A stretch of DNA of 64,000 bases from Clarkia xantiana subsp. parviflora (lineage: Eukaryota; Streptophyta; Magnoliopsida; Myrtales; Onagraceae), in NCBI GenBank assembly GCA_036873135.1, contig JAPTYO010000023.1:7389834-7453833 (forward strand), given 5' to 3'. A program made the position numbers and the translations under genes. Shown here in pieces: positions 35,747 through 46,534 of this stretch; the stretch's first letter is position 1; every line of letters begins with the position of its first letter. The notes beneath the pieces are model-generated. The model did no database searches. It saw nothing but the letters and a program-made list of their open reading frames with translations, and was not told the origin of the DNA.

Positions 35747-36655
35747 TCATCTAGGGTTCAGGTTTGTGCCACCTTGTGTGGGTGTGTTCCTTCTAGCATC
35801 TCTGCTGAAGGGAATCCAGTTGGTAAGTAGACCTGACCCTCTGTTGCCAAAGGTGTATAGATCATGAGAAGCATCCAAAATTGGTGCTACTCCTGCTCTA
35901 TCAGTCAGGGGCAAGAACATTGAGTTGATGTCACGAAGAACTATTTCTTTAGCCACACGGCAATGTCCTAATGTGTGGCCAAAGCGACCACATCTACGGA
36001 AAGGAAGTCCTGGTCTGTAAGAAATTAGTACCTCAGCTTCTACAGTTTTGGTTGAAACCCCTACTGAAGGCAGTACTGGATTCAGGTAATTGATGTACAC
36101 CAAAACCCTAGGGTTAGTTGTTAGCCATGGATGAGTTGCATGTAGTTCTGAGCGGCTGACTTCTCCTACAGCTGAGGCGAGGAATTCAAAATACTCCTTC
36201 TCCATTAGCATATGTGGTATTTCCTGCAGCTCAATCCATGTTGGCACCCTTGAGAAGTCCACCGCTGGAAAAGGGTTTTCCGTGGTTGGTCGAGCAAAGG
36301 CCAACAAATTCCCTTCGATTATGAAGGGGCCATTTTGGTAAACCTCTTGCGCCTTTTCCGTTGATCGAAAGATGAAAATCCAAGATTGATCTTCTCTAGG
36401 TATTATCTCAGGTACCCGCTCGATCCGCCACTGATTTTCTACGAAGTTGGTAACGACAGCTTTGCTCATACGTCTCTGGTTTAGGAAATGGCCAACAAGA
36501 ACTAAATCTAAGTTCTCCATGAAGTTAATATGGGACGAGGTAGGTGAAGGGGATTTAATGGTGAGACAGACAAATATCCTCTTTAGTCTGAGGTGTTTTC
36601 TACGAGGGGTTGGTAGGCGAAGTGGGGGATGAAGCTGGTGAGAATAAGAAGGCAT
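35747..36655 (-). pseudogene. LINE ORF1: RNA-binding protein with DUF4283-like domain
   Basis: A continuous frame with a DUF4283-like N-terminal domain (ENLDLVLVGHFL..MSKAVV..FVENQW..GPFIIEGNLLAFA) and a C-terminal knuckle. The first cysteine of the expected C-x2-C-x4-H-x4-C looks replaced by Phe (FRRCGRFGHTLGHC). The start used, MPSYSH at 36655, is uncertain; MENLDLV at 36520 is the alternative. It probably continued through the Pro/Ser/Gln-rich frames at 35599-35207 and 35004-34474, now shifted out of phase, which end about 30 bp before ORF2. Confidence 0.85.
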
Positions 36656-37016
36656 GTTAAGACAGCAGGTAATGATTATATTGTTCGTCTTTTCGAGTTG
36701 GAAGCTCTGCTCGCAGAGTTGCATGCGTTCTATTGGCCAGCCGCTTCTACAGAAAACAAAGCAAAATGTGTTGCAGTGGAAAAGGAAGGCGTGCGAGGAA
36801 AGGAAAGAGCTCGATTGGTGCGGGAACTGAGCTGACGAAGCTGGACGGGATAAGAATGATGATCCAGGGTAGCGTGTTTATCGACTGATGATGGAGTATG
36901 GATGGCGAAAGAGAAGACGATGAAGATCATGAACCCTAGTTCATGATGAAAAGGGAGGAAATTGAAGAATTTCCTTTTGGAGATGCTCAAGAAGAAGAAA
37001 ATTATATTTCGGACCT

Positions 37017-37699
37017 ATTATAACATATATATATTTATTGCTAAGATTCTATATTTAAGATTAAATCAATCAACAATATACATATATATATATATATGCA
37101 AAAATTTGCTACACTATATAAATATATATATATATTATTTATTTTCTATATCTTAAATAGGGAAACATATATTAACAATATATTTTCTCAATGTTTTAGG
37201 TGACTAAAATCTATCAATAATATCTTTAACCCTATTAAATATTTAGATATATTGATAGTTATATATATTTCTATATATTAATGTGAATCTATCCTAATGT
37301 TCCCAATTATAAATATATTGTTACCTAGAATAAAAATTAAAATATGGTAAATAACATAATTTAAAAATTTCGGCCGGAATTTTATTCCTTGTGCCTAAGA
37401 AATAAAATTTTACCTTGTAATTTACCTAGGGTTTTGGCCAAAATCACATAACTGGGAACATGTGGTCAAATTGCAAGATCAAATTTTTATAAGATATACA
37501 GTCCAACGTTTGATTTTTGAGAAATATCACATTTTTCTTGAAGATCATGAACATCAAATTTCCTAAGAACATCATGAAAAATTTCGGACCTCCCATAAAC
37601 CCTAAAATTCGAATTTTAAAATTTTTTCATTTAAGATTTCGGTCCAAATATTAAATTTTCAAGAACACCAATTTATCAAAATCATGAACTCCTAACACA
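37017..37699 (-). other. copia family B 5' leader
   Basis: AT-rich sequence between the LINE target duplication and the copia primer site, with long (TA)n runs at 37078-37135. No gene is seen. Confidence 0.6.
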
Positions 37700-37712
37700 G
37701 GCTTTGATACCA
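37700..37712 (-). other. primer binding site of copia family B
   Basis: The minus strand reads (G)TGGTATCAAAGC next to the LTR end ..TCTAACA, one base different from the usual tggtatcagagc. Confidence 0.85.
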
Positions 37713-37713
37713 C

Positions 37714-38319
37714 TGTTAGATTACAGGGAGTAATCACTACGGATACTAAAACCATGGTACATGCTAGTAATCGAAATTACGCATCGGAAGATTCGCACAT
37801 ACCTTAACAGTAGTCCGTAGTCCAGAGATCTTTGCAGGAGGGAGTTCACGATCCTCCGGTCGGCACCCGTAGGGGTTCTTGTGAAGGAAGCCCTACGTGG
37901 TATATTCCTAACAGCAAAGCCTCAGATCGATTCTTTGCAAAGGGAAAGATCTCTGGAGAGTTTGCTCGAAGGCAAATTGGCATACCCTTGGTGGGGGTGA
38001 TGTGGTTCGGCCGAAGTGTGGTGTCTCTAGGGAGGAGGGTTTTCCTCTCTAAAACACTCCAAGGAAGGATTAAGGATTATCCTAACAAAACCCCTAACAC
38101 CACATATATATAGGAGGAGTAAAGTGGACAAAAGTCCACTTCACCCTCCTAGTAATTCGGTCGGCCGTGCTTGTATATGGAGGCCCAATTTTGGGCCTCT
38201 CATGTCAATTGGGATTTGGGTCTAGCCCAATGTTCTAATGTGACATGTACCCAATTAACTTAGGTAGCATATACATATAATTGGCTTCCATTTACGACGT
38301 TCATCACCATATGCTTACA
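37714..38319 (-). repeat. 5' LTR of copia family B
   Basis: Plus-strand ends TGTTAGATTA..ATGCTTACA; 606 bp. The reversed TATA region is at about 38102-38112. It is homologous to 52153-52746 and 16312-16902. Confidence 0.88.
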
Positions 38320-38403
38320 GATTTAACAATGAATTGTTACAAATAATTCCTCTTAGTATAAGCTAATGGTAATTAATTCATGTTTGATATGTTTACAGCT
38401 GTG
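38320..38403. other. 84-bp spacer between copia and giant gypsy
   Basis: No feature seen. attat at 38404-38408 is the left target duplication of the gypsy that follows. Confidence 0.5.
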
Positions 38404-38408
38404 ATTAT

Positions 38409-39038
38409 TGATGGATATACACCCGACTGGACCTCACTAAGGCTCGACTTGGTCGCGCCGTCGACCCGAACATGTAAGTGACCGAGACCCTTCAAAACTA
38501 CGCGCTAGTCCTCCCGTACTGGACTAGTCCGGTGTCGAAAACACTGGACTAGCCCGGACAAACGGGTCCGGACTAGTTCGGTGTTGTACCTCAATACAGG
38601 ACTAGTCCGGTACCGTGACACCGAACTAGTCCGGTGTTAACTGGGCCGACGCGTCCCGAGTCTGGCCCACGATACCCAGGTGCTCGACACCCGGGTGACG
38701 TACACACCATACCTATCATACTTTTTATACAGGTCCCACCTGTAAATATGGGTTCCTCCAGAGCCAAAATCCCAAACTCTATAAATAGTACCCTATATCC
38801 TTCATTTAAAACTTGATCTCTAGTTGGATATCGGTGCTCTGACTCCTCTCTAACTTTATCTCTCGACAAAACCGAACTCTCATTTGAGCATCGGAGAGGG
38901 TTCACCGGACACCCCCTGGCTTACCCCTTGTGCAGGTAAGCAAGGAAAGGAGCGGAGAAAGCAGAACACGAGTAACGAGGAGATCAGGACTCGACGCAAG
39001 GCCGCTAAAATCGGAACCCCGATGAGCTATATCCATCA
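38409..39038 (+). repeat. 5' LTR of the giant gypsy
   Basis: TGATGGATATA..TATATCCATCA, 630 bp. TATA box ctataaatag at 38779-38788. A cluster of CCGGACTAGTCCGG-type palindromes lies at 38510-38640. Confidence 0.92.
38779..38788 (+). promoter_or_regulatory. TATA box of the giant gypsy LTR
   Basis: ctataaatag, also present in the 3' LTR at 63663-63672. Confidence 0.65.
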
Positions 39039-39054
39039 TTGGCGTCGTCCTGTG
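39039..39054 (+). other. primer binding site of the giant gypsy
   Basis: ttggcgtcgtcctgtg begins directly at the LTR end. The tRNA was not identified. Confidence 0.65.
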
Positions 39055-39089
39055 TGACTCGAACTAAAAGCCCGGCAGTAACAAGATCG

Positions 39090-39828
39090 ATGACAACGAG
39101 CGGACAGTTAGCGGGTAACAAACCTCCTCCCGAGAGTTCTAGACTACGCATGCATCCCAACACTCAAATTCCAAGAACGACAAGATCAACAGAGGAACCA
39201 CCCAATCCCGTCCCTCAGGAGGTATCCTCGAATGCATCAACACCAAAGGTGCGAAGATACCCAAGCAATGAGGTCGAGGCAAGTGCTCAAGTACAATCCC
39301 AAAGAACACAACATGGAGATCCCCTTCAAGTATTCCCCTATGACATATGTCCGCAAGAACAGCCATATGGAATTTCATTCCATGGAGTGCCATTTTATGA
39401 CATGCCAATGTTCAAACAGCATACACATGTGGCATCTAGACTCCCGATGTTTTCACAAGGTACCCCGCCGGTCACGGCAAGTTTAATGTCGGCTATTGAT
39501 GACTTATTGACATATCAGGATGCTATGAGAGCAAGAGGATATGGACCACCCTCTTTTGGCCTGAACCATCAGGTTCCACCAAGGGATGGTCCGAGAATAA
39601 CACAGACAGAGGGACACCACCCCCACAATTTACAAGGCAACCGCCTACCACCCAAGCCACAAGGCAATCACCAATGCATCACAGTGCAAGGCAAGCATCA
39701 ACACCGCTTCCTGCCCAACAACATCAACATGCCTCGGCAGGAGTGCATTCTGAAAGAAAAAGACCGGAGTATATGCCAACGCCTCAGCCATGGAGACAAC
39801 AACAACCGTCCCCGTATGAATTCCAGTA
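39090..39828 (+). pseudogene. gypsy gag, N-terminal part (cut by a solo LTR)
   Basis: The first ATG of the frame is at 39090 (MTTSGQLAGNKPP). The upstream codons of the same frame lie in the primer site and use TTG, so I do not count them. The product is Pro/Gln/Ser-rich, with one structured stretch (TASLMSAIDDLLTYQDAMRA) resembling PAMMAALEEFLAFSESL in the gag of the nested gypsy at 60181-59636. A solo LTR inserted at 39834 separates it from the capsid part, which resumes after 41738. Confidence 0.75.
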
Positions 39829-39833
39829 CCAAC

Positions 39834-41313
39834 TGTCGGACCTAAAATCCGACCTAAGGCGATTTACGTTTTGAAAACGTGGATTTTGAAAAGAGTCGCC
39901 ACTAGTTAATAAAGGCTAACTAGAATCCTAAATTACCTAGGTAAGTAACGAATCAAATACCTAAGCACATTAATCGGTCTACGATCCAAGATTTGAGTTC
40001 GGGGGTTCTGTTACGAATTAAACACATGGAATTAATCTCGCCCTTATGGTACTCAATTCACAATTGCCAACTTTAATTTTAAAATAGACATACATAACTT
40101 TAGATTAATTTACAATATTAAGAAATAAAGATTAAATTACAGTACTAATAAATTATCGACTATAACCCAATTTAGTGCAAATAAAGCTATAGTTCGTTAC
40201 CCACCAAAGCTACACCAAAAAAACACTAATAAAATATCTAATATACATAAATTAAAACCAACATGCCTCATATACTACACATTATACATATTATGATATC
40301 ATGTATATAATAATATAATAAACAAACCATCACGTAATGAGCAGTACAGTGAAGGTGATAGCTATTACCTGAAGGAAACAGATTGAACGAAAAACTGGAG
40401 CGGCACGGTGAGGTCGGGACGCAGTGAAGATGGAGATTGGTCGTGCGATCAAACGACTGGGAAGATGAGACGGGGGGAGCAAGATCAACATCGGCGCCGT
40501 CATGGGGGAAGAGCGGGATGGAGTGGGGGCGATCGAAGATAATGTCTTCCCAACTTAAGGAACGAACGGAGCGAACCGATTCTTGCAGGAAAGAACGAAC
40601 GAACTGTGACGATTGCAGCGACGAAGCGAATTTCAACAGCGGAGCACCGGTGAGTTAGACGATGACCTGGGAGAGTGGGCGGAGGATGGGAAGTCACTGG
40701 TGATCACTCGGTGGTCGTGTTCGTCTCATGTACATGAACTGATTTGGCTCCAAGAGAAAAAACGGGAACAAAGGACCCGGATCTTGAAGGGGAAACACTT
40801 GGTCGCAGTGGAGGAAAAATCCAGCGGCCGGAAACGGGACGATGCAGACAGAGGCCGGAGTTAGGGAATATGCTATACTGATTACCGAAGTGGGTCGGAA
40901 GCAATTGGGGCAGCAGAGTCGCTTGAGTCAGACGGAGTCGGCGTGCTAGCTGTCGGAGTAGCTGACCCGGTCGGAACTGGGCAGACGAGAGCAGAGCAAG
41001 ATCGGGACGGCTGGACGGGATCAAAGAGAAGCTAGAGCCAGGTGAACTAGAAGAGCATCATCGGAACGACTGCAGACCTGACACGGCGGGCTAGTGGACG
41101 GCGGACGGCTCGAGTGGTACGTGGAACTCCAATCGGAGAGTGGCGTCAGGAAGTGGAGGTGCAGGTCAGGTGATGATGGAGACGAGGAAGGACTCAGTCG
41201 GGTAAGATGGCTGTGGTCGGACTCGGGGCACTTGACTTGGTCGGAATTGGAGTTGCTTCCTGGATGGCTGACTTGCTGCTGTGCTGCTTGAGGAAGACAA
41301 AGATCCTCTTGTA

Positions 41314-41360
<47 letters not shown>

Positions 41361-41733
41361 TGATAAATTAAAAAAAACTATGAACAAACAAGATAATTAG
41401 TGTAAACACGAATGATGCCACAATATGTATATTTTCTTCTGTCGCTCCCGACTCCCCCCTTACAATGTAAACATACTAGTCTATATATAGTCCCTAGGTC
41501 TAGTCTAATCTAAGCAGTAAATAATACTGATTTATTCTTCTAATATACTCTAAATATTCTAAATACTTAATACAAATATTCAGAAAATATACACTGCAAT
41601 AAATACAGATAACTATCCTAATATTGCTCTGAGCATCTTTGGAAGCTTCGCGACTTGCCAAATTTAGACATTTCCTCATTTAGCGCGCCACACGTCACAC
41701 ATGTCGCGTGTGGTCCAAAATTAGGTGTTTACA
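39834..41733 (-). repeat. solo Ogre/Tat-type LTR inside gag
   Basis: 1,900 bp with ends TGTCGGACC..GGTGTTTACA (plus strand) and a perfect target duplication ccaac at 39829-39833 and 41734-41738. The host gag reading resumes on the right, so this is a solo LTR left by LTR-LTR recombination. The 5' ~200 bp match 13394-13580. Many short two-strand frames at 40270-41300 are compositional. Confidence 0.9.
41314..41358. repeat. (AAT)n microsatellite
   Basis: About 15 uninterrupted AAT units followed by gatgata, inside the solo LTR. Confidence 0.9.
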
Positions 41734-41738
41734 CCAAC

Positions 41739-42910
41739 ATAGCCCGTATTAACAACCTACCGGGCTAAGTTCCAACCAATGACTCAAGAAGCACCTGCTG
41801 ACCCTCCAAAGGTGGCAATGACTATGGAAGAGTTAGTAACAAGAAAAAAATTATGGAAGCAAAAGGCAAGGCTCTGTATAGCCTAAGTGATAAAACGTCA
41901 CATCCATTTGTCCAAGAGTTGATAGACATGAGCTTCCCAGAGGGAGTGCCGCCAGGAAAGATTGAAAAATACAATGGCAAAGGAGACCCAATGGAGCAAG
42001 TGCAGCAGCACGAGGCGTCATTGATGGGGCACACAAGCGACGAAAGGTTGATGGCCTTGTCATTCCCTACAACACTGACAGGAGCAGCTTCAAATTGGTT
42101 CATTGGTCTTCCAAAGAAATCGATAAGCTCGTGGAAGCAACTGAAAGTGAAATTCATCCAGAGATACTTGGGAGAAAGAAAAATCCTGAACGGGTCGAAC
42201 TCCATTGAAGACGTTCGCCAAAAAATTGACGAGACTTTAGCGAGTTACTACACTCGCTTTAACCAGAACTTAGCCGAGATTGACACAGATATGCCGGAAG
42301 GAGAAATCATACGAGCTTTTATGAGGAACCTAGGCCGCTGGGGATCTTCCATAGAGAACATCATGACCCTTGACATGGTTAACACCGTGGAGGAGCTGGC
42401 AGCACGAGTGAAATCACATATAGACCTTGAAAGGGCCAGATCTATGAGGCGAGCGAAAACAGTGAACCCTTCAAACAAAGCTGAAAGCAACAAGCCCAAC
42501 AAAGGAAGGCCACAACAAGGGAATGCTAATCAAAGAGCCAAGGAATGGATACCCCCTCCAAAGGGTAGAGATTTCAATGAACAAAGAAGGCCGGATAGAG
42601 TCAATGCTATCACGTACGATCCCCTGAACGCACCTCTCACGACCATCTTTCGGGAGATGAAAGAAACAGGAATGTGGATGCCGGCTGTGAAAAAACCAGA
42701 AATCCAAATGGGACCAAGCGGCGACAAATACTGTGCCTTCCATGAAGCCCGAGGGCATCGCAAAAACGCTTGCACTGACCTATGAGAAAGGATTGAAAGA
42801 GAGATCTAGCAAGGACGTCTTAAGTATTACGTCAATACTGGAAATAAGAGGGAGTGATCGCCGCTTCCTAAGCCATCGACAATCGACAAAGGCAAGGGTA
42901 AAATGGATTA
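41739..42910 (+). pseudogene. gypsy gag, capsid and knuckle
   Basis: The long frame 41853-42785 carries a Retrotrans_gag-type capsid domain: IEKYNGKGDPMEQVQQHEA.., LSFPTTLTGAASNWFIGLP..SISSWKQLK, and LASYYTRFNQNLAEI. A C-x2-H-x4-H-x4-C knuckle follows (YCAFHEARGHRKNAC, residues 294-307). A stop at 42783-42785 interrupts the conserved continuation (..ERIEREI.QGRLKYYV..). Between 41739 and 41852 the frame is damaged. A CHHC rather than CCHC knuckle is usual for Tat/Athila-like gag. Confidence 0.88.
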
Positions 42911-43039
42911 TTACACTTACACCCCCCATCCCCCAAGAAAGGCACTATAAATGTCATTCACAGGGGCATAGGCGCAGGAGGACAGTCCTCAAATGCAAGA
43001 GAGGTTTATGCTGTACAACCTGAGAACATGGCCATCTAG

Positions 43040-43846
43040 GGCAAGAGACCAAGAGAGGAAGACGACATGGTCATCCATTCTCAAGGAAGGATATGGAACA
43101 CATCGTGTTTCCACACGACGATGCCTTGGTCATAACAGCGGAAATCTCTAACTTTGATGTGAATAGAATTTAAGTAGACGAAGGGAGTTCAGCAGACATC
43201 CTCCATGTTCTAGTATTGAAAAAGCTAGAAAAAGGGCCTAACAGATCTAACACCGGTGGACTTCTCACTGGTAAGCTTTACTGGAACGTCAACATACCCA
43301 TTGGGGACGATAACTCTGCCAATGTGGTTAGGGCAAGGATGGAAGAAGATTCACATCAATGTGAACTTTGTTATAGTGGAGAACTTAGGTGCTTACAATG
43401 GCATCCTTGGAAGGACAACTATCAACCCGAATGTAATAGTCGCGTCCACAGCTCATCAGAAGCTGAAGTTCCTAACTCCGCACGGAGTAGGTGAAGTGTT
43501 GGGAGACCAGACATCAGCACGAAATTTCTATGTCAATGCCATAAAGAGGAAGGCGCAACAAGGCCCAAGCATTGCAATGGTGGGAACACCAAGCAAAGAC
43601 AAAAAGCCTCCACGGGTATGGAATAAGTGGAGTGCAATCAAGAAATGGGCGTATGGGCAATCGCTGCGTCTAAGCAAGAAAATAAGCTATAAGTTGTGGA
43701 TAAGAACGCCAGTCAAAGAGGCAAGAACACAAGGTGTTTCAACCCAAGAAAGGCGAGAAAGGCGACCTGAAACAGTTGAGGAACAATGGGAAAGAAGGAC
43801 CAATACGTCGATCGAGTGGGGATTTCACCACGTTGATGACATCTAG
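43040..43846 (+). pseudogene. gypsy retropepsin-like protease region
   Basis: FPHDDALVITAEI..NF.VNRI is followed by a stop and VDEGSSADIL, the protease active-site region. The residue after the catalytic Asp is Glu instead of the usual Thr/Asn. In a shifted frame (43256-43846) comes the remainder: FTGTSTYPLGTITLPMW, VENLGAYNGILGRTTINP and TAHQKLKFLTPHGVGEVLGDQ, all typical of plant gypsy protease. After this the frame has no RT. Confidence 0.82.
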
Positions 43847-44047
43847 CAGCGCCCAAGGGAGACCATAAGGAGTTACTTTGAAAGATTTTCAAAGAATGCC
43901 GCCCCGCTACATTCAACAAGAGAGAGGTTATCAGAACCTTCTTCAGAAACTTGAGGATCATATAAAATACTTTGGAGACATGTAGGCGATCGTGATGATA
44001 ACCACAATGCGAAAGCTGCGAGGCCGGCTAGACGAAGCAATAAAAAG

Positions 44048-44288
44048 CTAAGAAGAGGAATTGAGGGCTAACGGTCTCATGACCGAAGATGAAGCCTTAT
44101 ATGAGGCCGGAAAATCTGACCCCGTGAATGAAGAAGACGCTGTGTTTGACAACCTAACAGGAGCCAGAGTTGGGTTCATGCCATTGAACACAAGCCTGGA
44201 ACAATCGCACATTGAACGTCTGTGGTACCTGATACCACCCCCAAGCAGGGAAGAGCGAGCCTTTGTAGGCAGTAACATAGCAAAGTAG
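44048..44288 (+). pseudogene. short frame downstream of protease
   Basis: A 75-codon plus-strand frame with an acidic, helix-like sequence (LMTEDEALYEAGKSDPVNEEDAVFD). It may be the linker that precedes RT in Tat polyproteins, but I cannot confirm that. No RT follows. Confidence 0.4.
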
Positions 44289-45229
44289 TGTCAACACCAC
44301 GAGACATGGTGGCACCACACGAATGATTGCATGGTCTTGCAAATTGAAGTAGAATGCCTTGTCTGTCATGGAAGGCTCGTCTTGTGGCGCCTCGCTCTTG
44401 AACATAGCATTCCTTGCAAAAGGCCTTGTCGACGTATCTTCTTAAGTATCTTTGCCTTTATTTTTCCGAGAATGAACTCCATGTGCGGAGAGACTATCTA
44501 GTAGACAATCGCGTTTTTATTTTCAAAGTACAATCCTAAACGGAGATCTTCGGACTCCGCATTGTAAATACTATGGATGACAAGTTTATGAATGTTTTTG
44601 AAGCGACAGGTCATATGTCATTCAGACCCTACTATGGAAAATCACCAAATAGTGGCATCTATACAATGTTGCGCGCGTCCATCAAAAGGTTATATACAAC
44701 CTCCGAGCTATTTTGTGCTGATCACCCAGTAGTGTTATTGAAGTGACGTGATTAGAATCAACACCAACTTCACATTCATTATACCCCTTGTATTTCTATA
44801 CTGGGATGATACTCTTTGAGGCGACGTTCTCTGAAACAACCAATTGCACGATCGCCACCCCATGTATCTCTATACTGGGAGGATACTCTTTGAAGCGACG
44901 CGCTTGGAATCAACCAATTGCACGTCCACCATATACCTCTTATATTTCTATAACGGGATGATAAATACCTTGGAATTTACACCAAGTATAACGACAAACC
45001 TTACAGTGACGCGACACTTATGTGATGCGATTACTATATGCCTCAGGATCTAACTCCGAGGAGATATTTGAATATCACAATGTCAAGTCTACTATGCCAA
45101 GTAGCAGTGACCTCCCACGGATAGCATGTCATATATCATAAATGACCTCTGACTAGGCCGATGATGAGACAAGTCGCAATAGCGAACTATGCCTACACGC
45201 CCAAAACACACCAAATTTTGCAAGTCGCG
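44289..45229. other. non-coding interior of the giant gypsy
   Basis: No gene seen. The phrase (c)caccccatgtatctctatactggga.gatactctttgaagcgacg occurs about three times at 44770-44970, spaced about 80-90 bp. Confidence 0.5.
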
Positions 45230-46010
45230 TCTTGCCACAATGTAAACTTGAAATCATCAAATAACGGTTATTGCACTGCGGCGGAGCCGATCATGTCGCG
45301 ACCTTTCTTCGGAAAAGCCAAGTAATGGTCATAAAATGAAAAAACGCATTAAAAATTTGCAAGTAGCATCTTGCACCAACGCCACATCTTGGAATACAAA
45401 GCGGCGGAAAAACGCACACGCAAGTAGCACCTTGCCCCAATGTTATCTCGAGGCATCAGATAAGCGGCTTAAAACGTACCAAACCAAGCAAGTAACGTCT
45501 TGCCATAACGCCACATCTTGGTTTACCAAGCGGCGGAAAACGCACTAACTTTTGTAGTAACCAAGTTAGGAAGCAAGTAAGCGTCTTAATAAAACGTTAT
45601 CTCAAGGAATTGAGTAAGCGACTTAAAACTGGGCAAATTTAGCAAGTAATGTCTTGCCTCAATGCTATCTTAAGTTATCGAGTAAGCGGTAAAGTGCACT
45701 TGCAAGTAAGCGTCTTGCTAAAACACTATCTCAAGGCATTGAGTAGGCGGCTTAAAACCGTACCAAATTATGCAAGTAACGTCTTGCCTTTACACTACTC
45801 TGAGGCATCGGGCAAGTGGTTAAAACGCACCAAACAAGAAAGTAGCGTCTTGCTAACAACGCTATCCCAAGGCATCGGATATACGGTTATAAAACGTGTC
45901 AACACAACGTAATAACGTCTTGGTAACAACGCTATGTCGAGGCATCAAACAACGGAGGAATGTCATCAGTCATGATGAATACATTTTTGAACGACGCCAT
46001 GCCTTGGTAA
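45230..46010. repeat. degenerate ~60-86-bp tandem array
   Basis: gcaagtaacgtcttgcc..aacgctatctcgaggcatcgagtaagcggcttaaaacg recurs about nine times. Unit starts are at about 45359, 45420, 45487, 45573, 45642, 45702, 45772, 45838 and 45909. Such arrays are usual in the 3' non-coding part of Tat elements. Confidence 0.8.
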
Positions 46011-46534
46011 CAACCAAGAGGGGCACATACGAGCTTAGCGCTCAAGTACCATTGTTGATGAATGTAATGAACATCATGACTGGCATGCAACCGGCATGAA
46101 AAGTATGACAATACATCGAATAACGGAGGGTACGACAAAGTCGCGACATACACACGCTAACAAGCTGAGACCGGCATACAACGGGATGGAAACAACCTTG
46201 AATAACATAAGATACAACAAGTTGTGCAAACACACACAACCAGGAAAGCATGGCCCAAAGTGAAGGGACAAGCATGACAACAAGGGTATGAAATAATACT
46301 CATGTTTATATAACCATATTGTATATATATGTTTTGGACAGGTTTAATGTAAAAGATAGAAGGACGGCATATATGCTCAAGTACCAAAATGAGTGATTCT
46401 AAATAACGAAGCACGGTAAGCGTAATGAAAAGAAAGCGACTATCTACAAACATGATAGACTAGTATGCCCATCAAACGGAGGCCGCCTCCTTCGTGACCC
46501 AATGAAGTAGTGTCCGCGACATCACCCGGGGAGG
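46011..46534. other. non-coding interior of the giant gypsy
   Basis: No gene or clear repeat. It ends where the truncated copia begins. Confidence 0.45.

Larger units (their letters stand above)
30657..37002 (-). mobile_element. L1-type plant LINE, full length but degraded
   Basis: This is a 6.3-kb insertion on the minus strand with ORF1, ORF2 and a poly(A) tail (a T run on the plus strand at about 30655-30668). Flanking target duplications of 14 bp match except for one base: tatatttcagacct at 30643-30656 and tatatttcggacct at 37003-37016. It splits the copia family B element, so it is younger than that insertion. Length and domain order are normal for a plant L1. Confidence 0.92.
24688..38319 (-). 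mobile_element. copia family B element (reverse), 3'-truncated, split by a LINE
   Basis: The minus strand has a 5' LTR (37714-38319), a Met-type primer site, about 0.7 kb of leader, a LINE insertion (30657-37002), a long non-coding region, RT/RNase H remnants (26880-25259) and a 3' untranslated region that stops at 24688 without a 3' LTR. It is collinear with the plus-strand copy at 46535-52746 from about 30180 onward. Neither copy shows gag, protease or integrase before RT. Confidence 0.85.

Noticed and set aside
39039..39089. Gag start at 39039
   Set aside because: The first codon is TTG and overlaps the primer site; the first ATG in frame is at 39090.
40268..41387. Several 65-122-codon frames on both strands
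   Set aside because: All lie within a solo LTR bounded by a target duplication.
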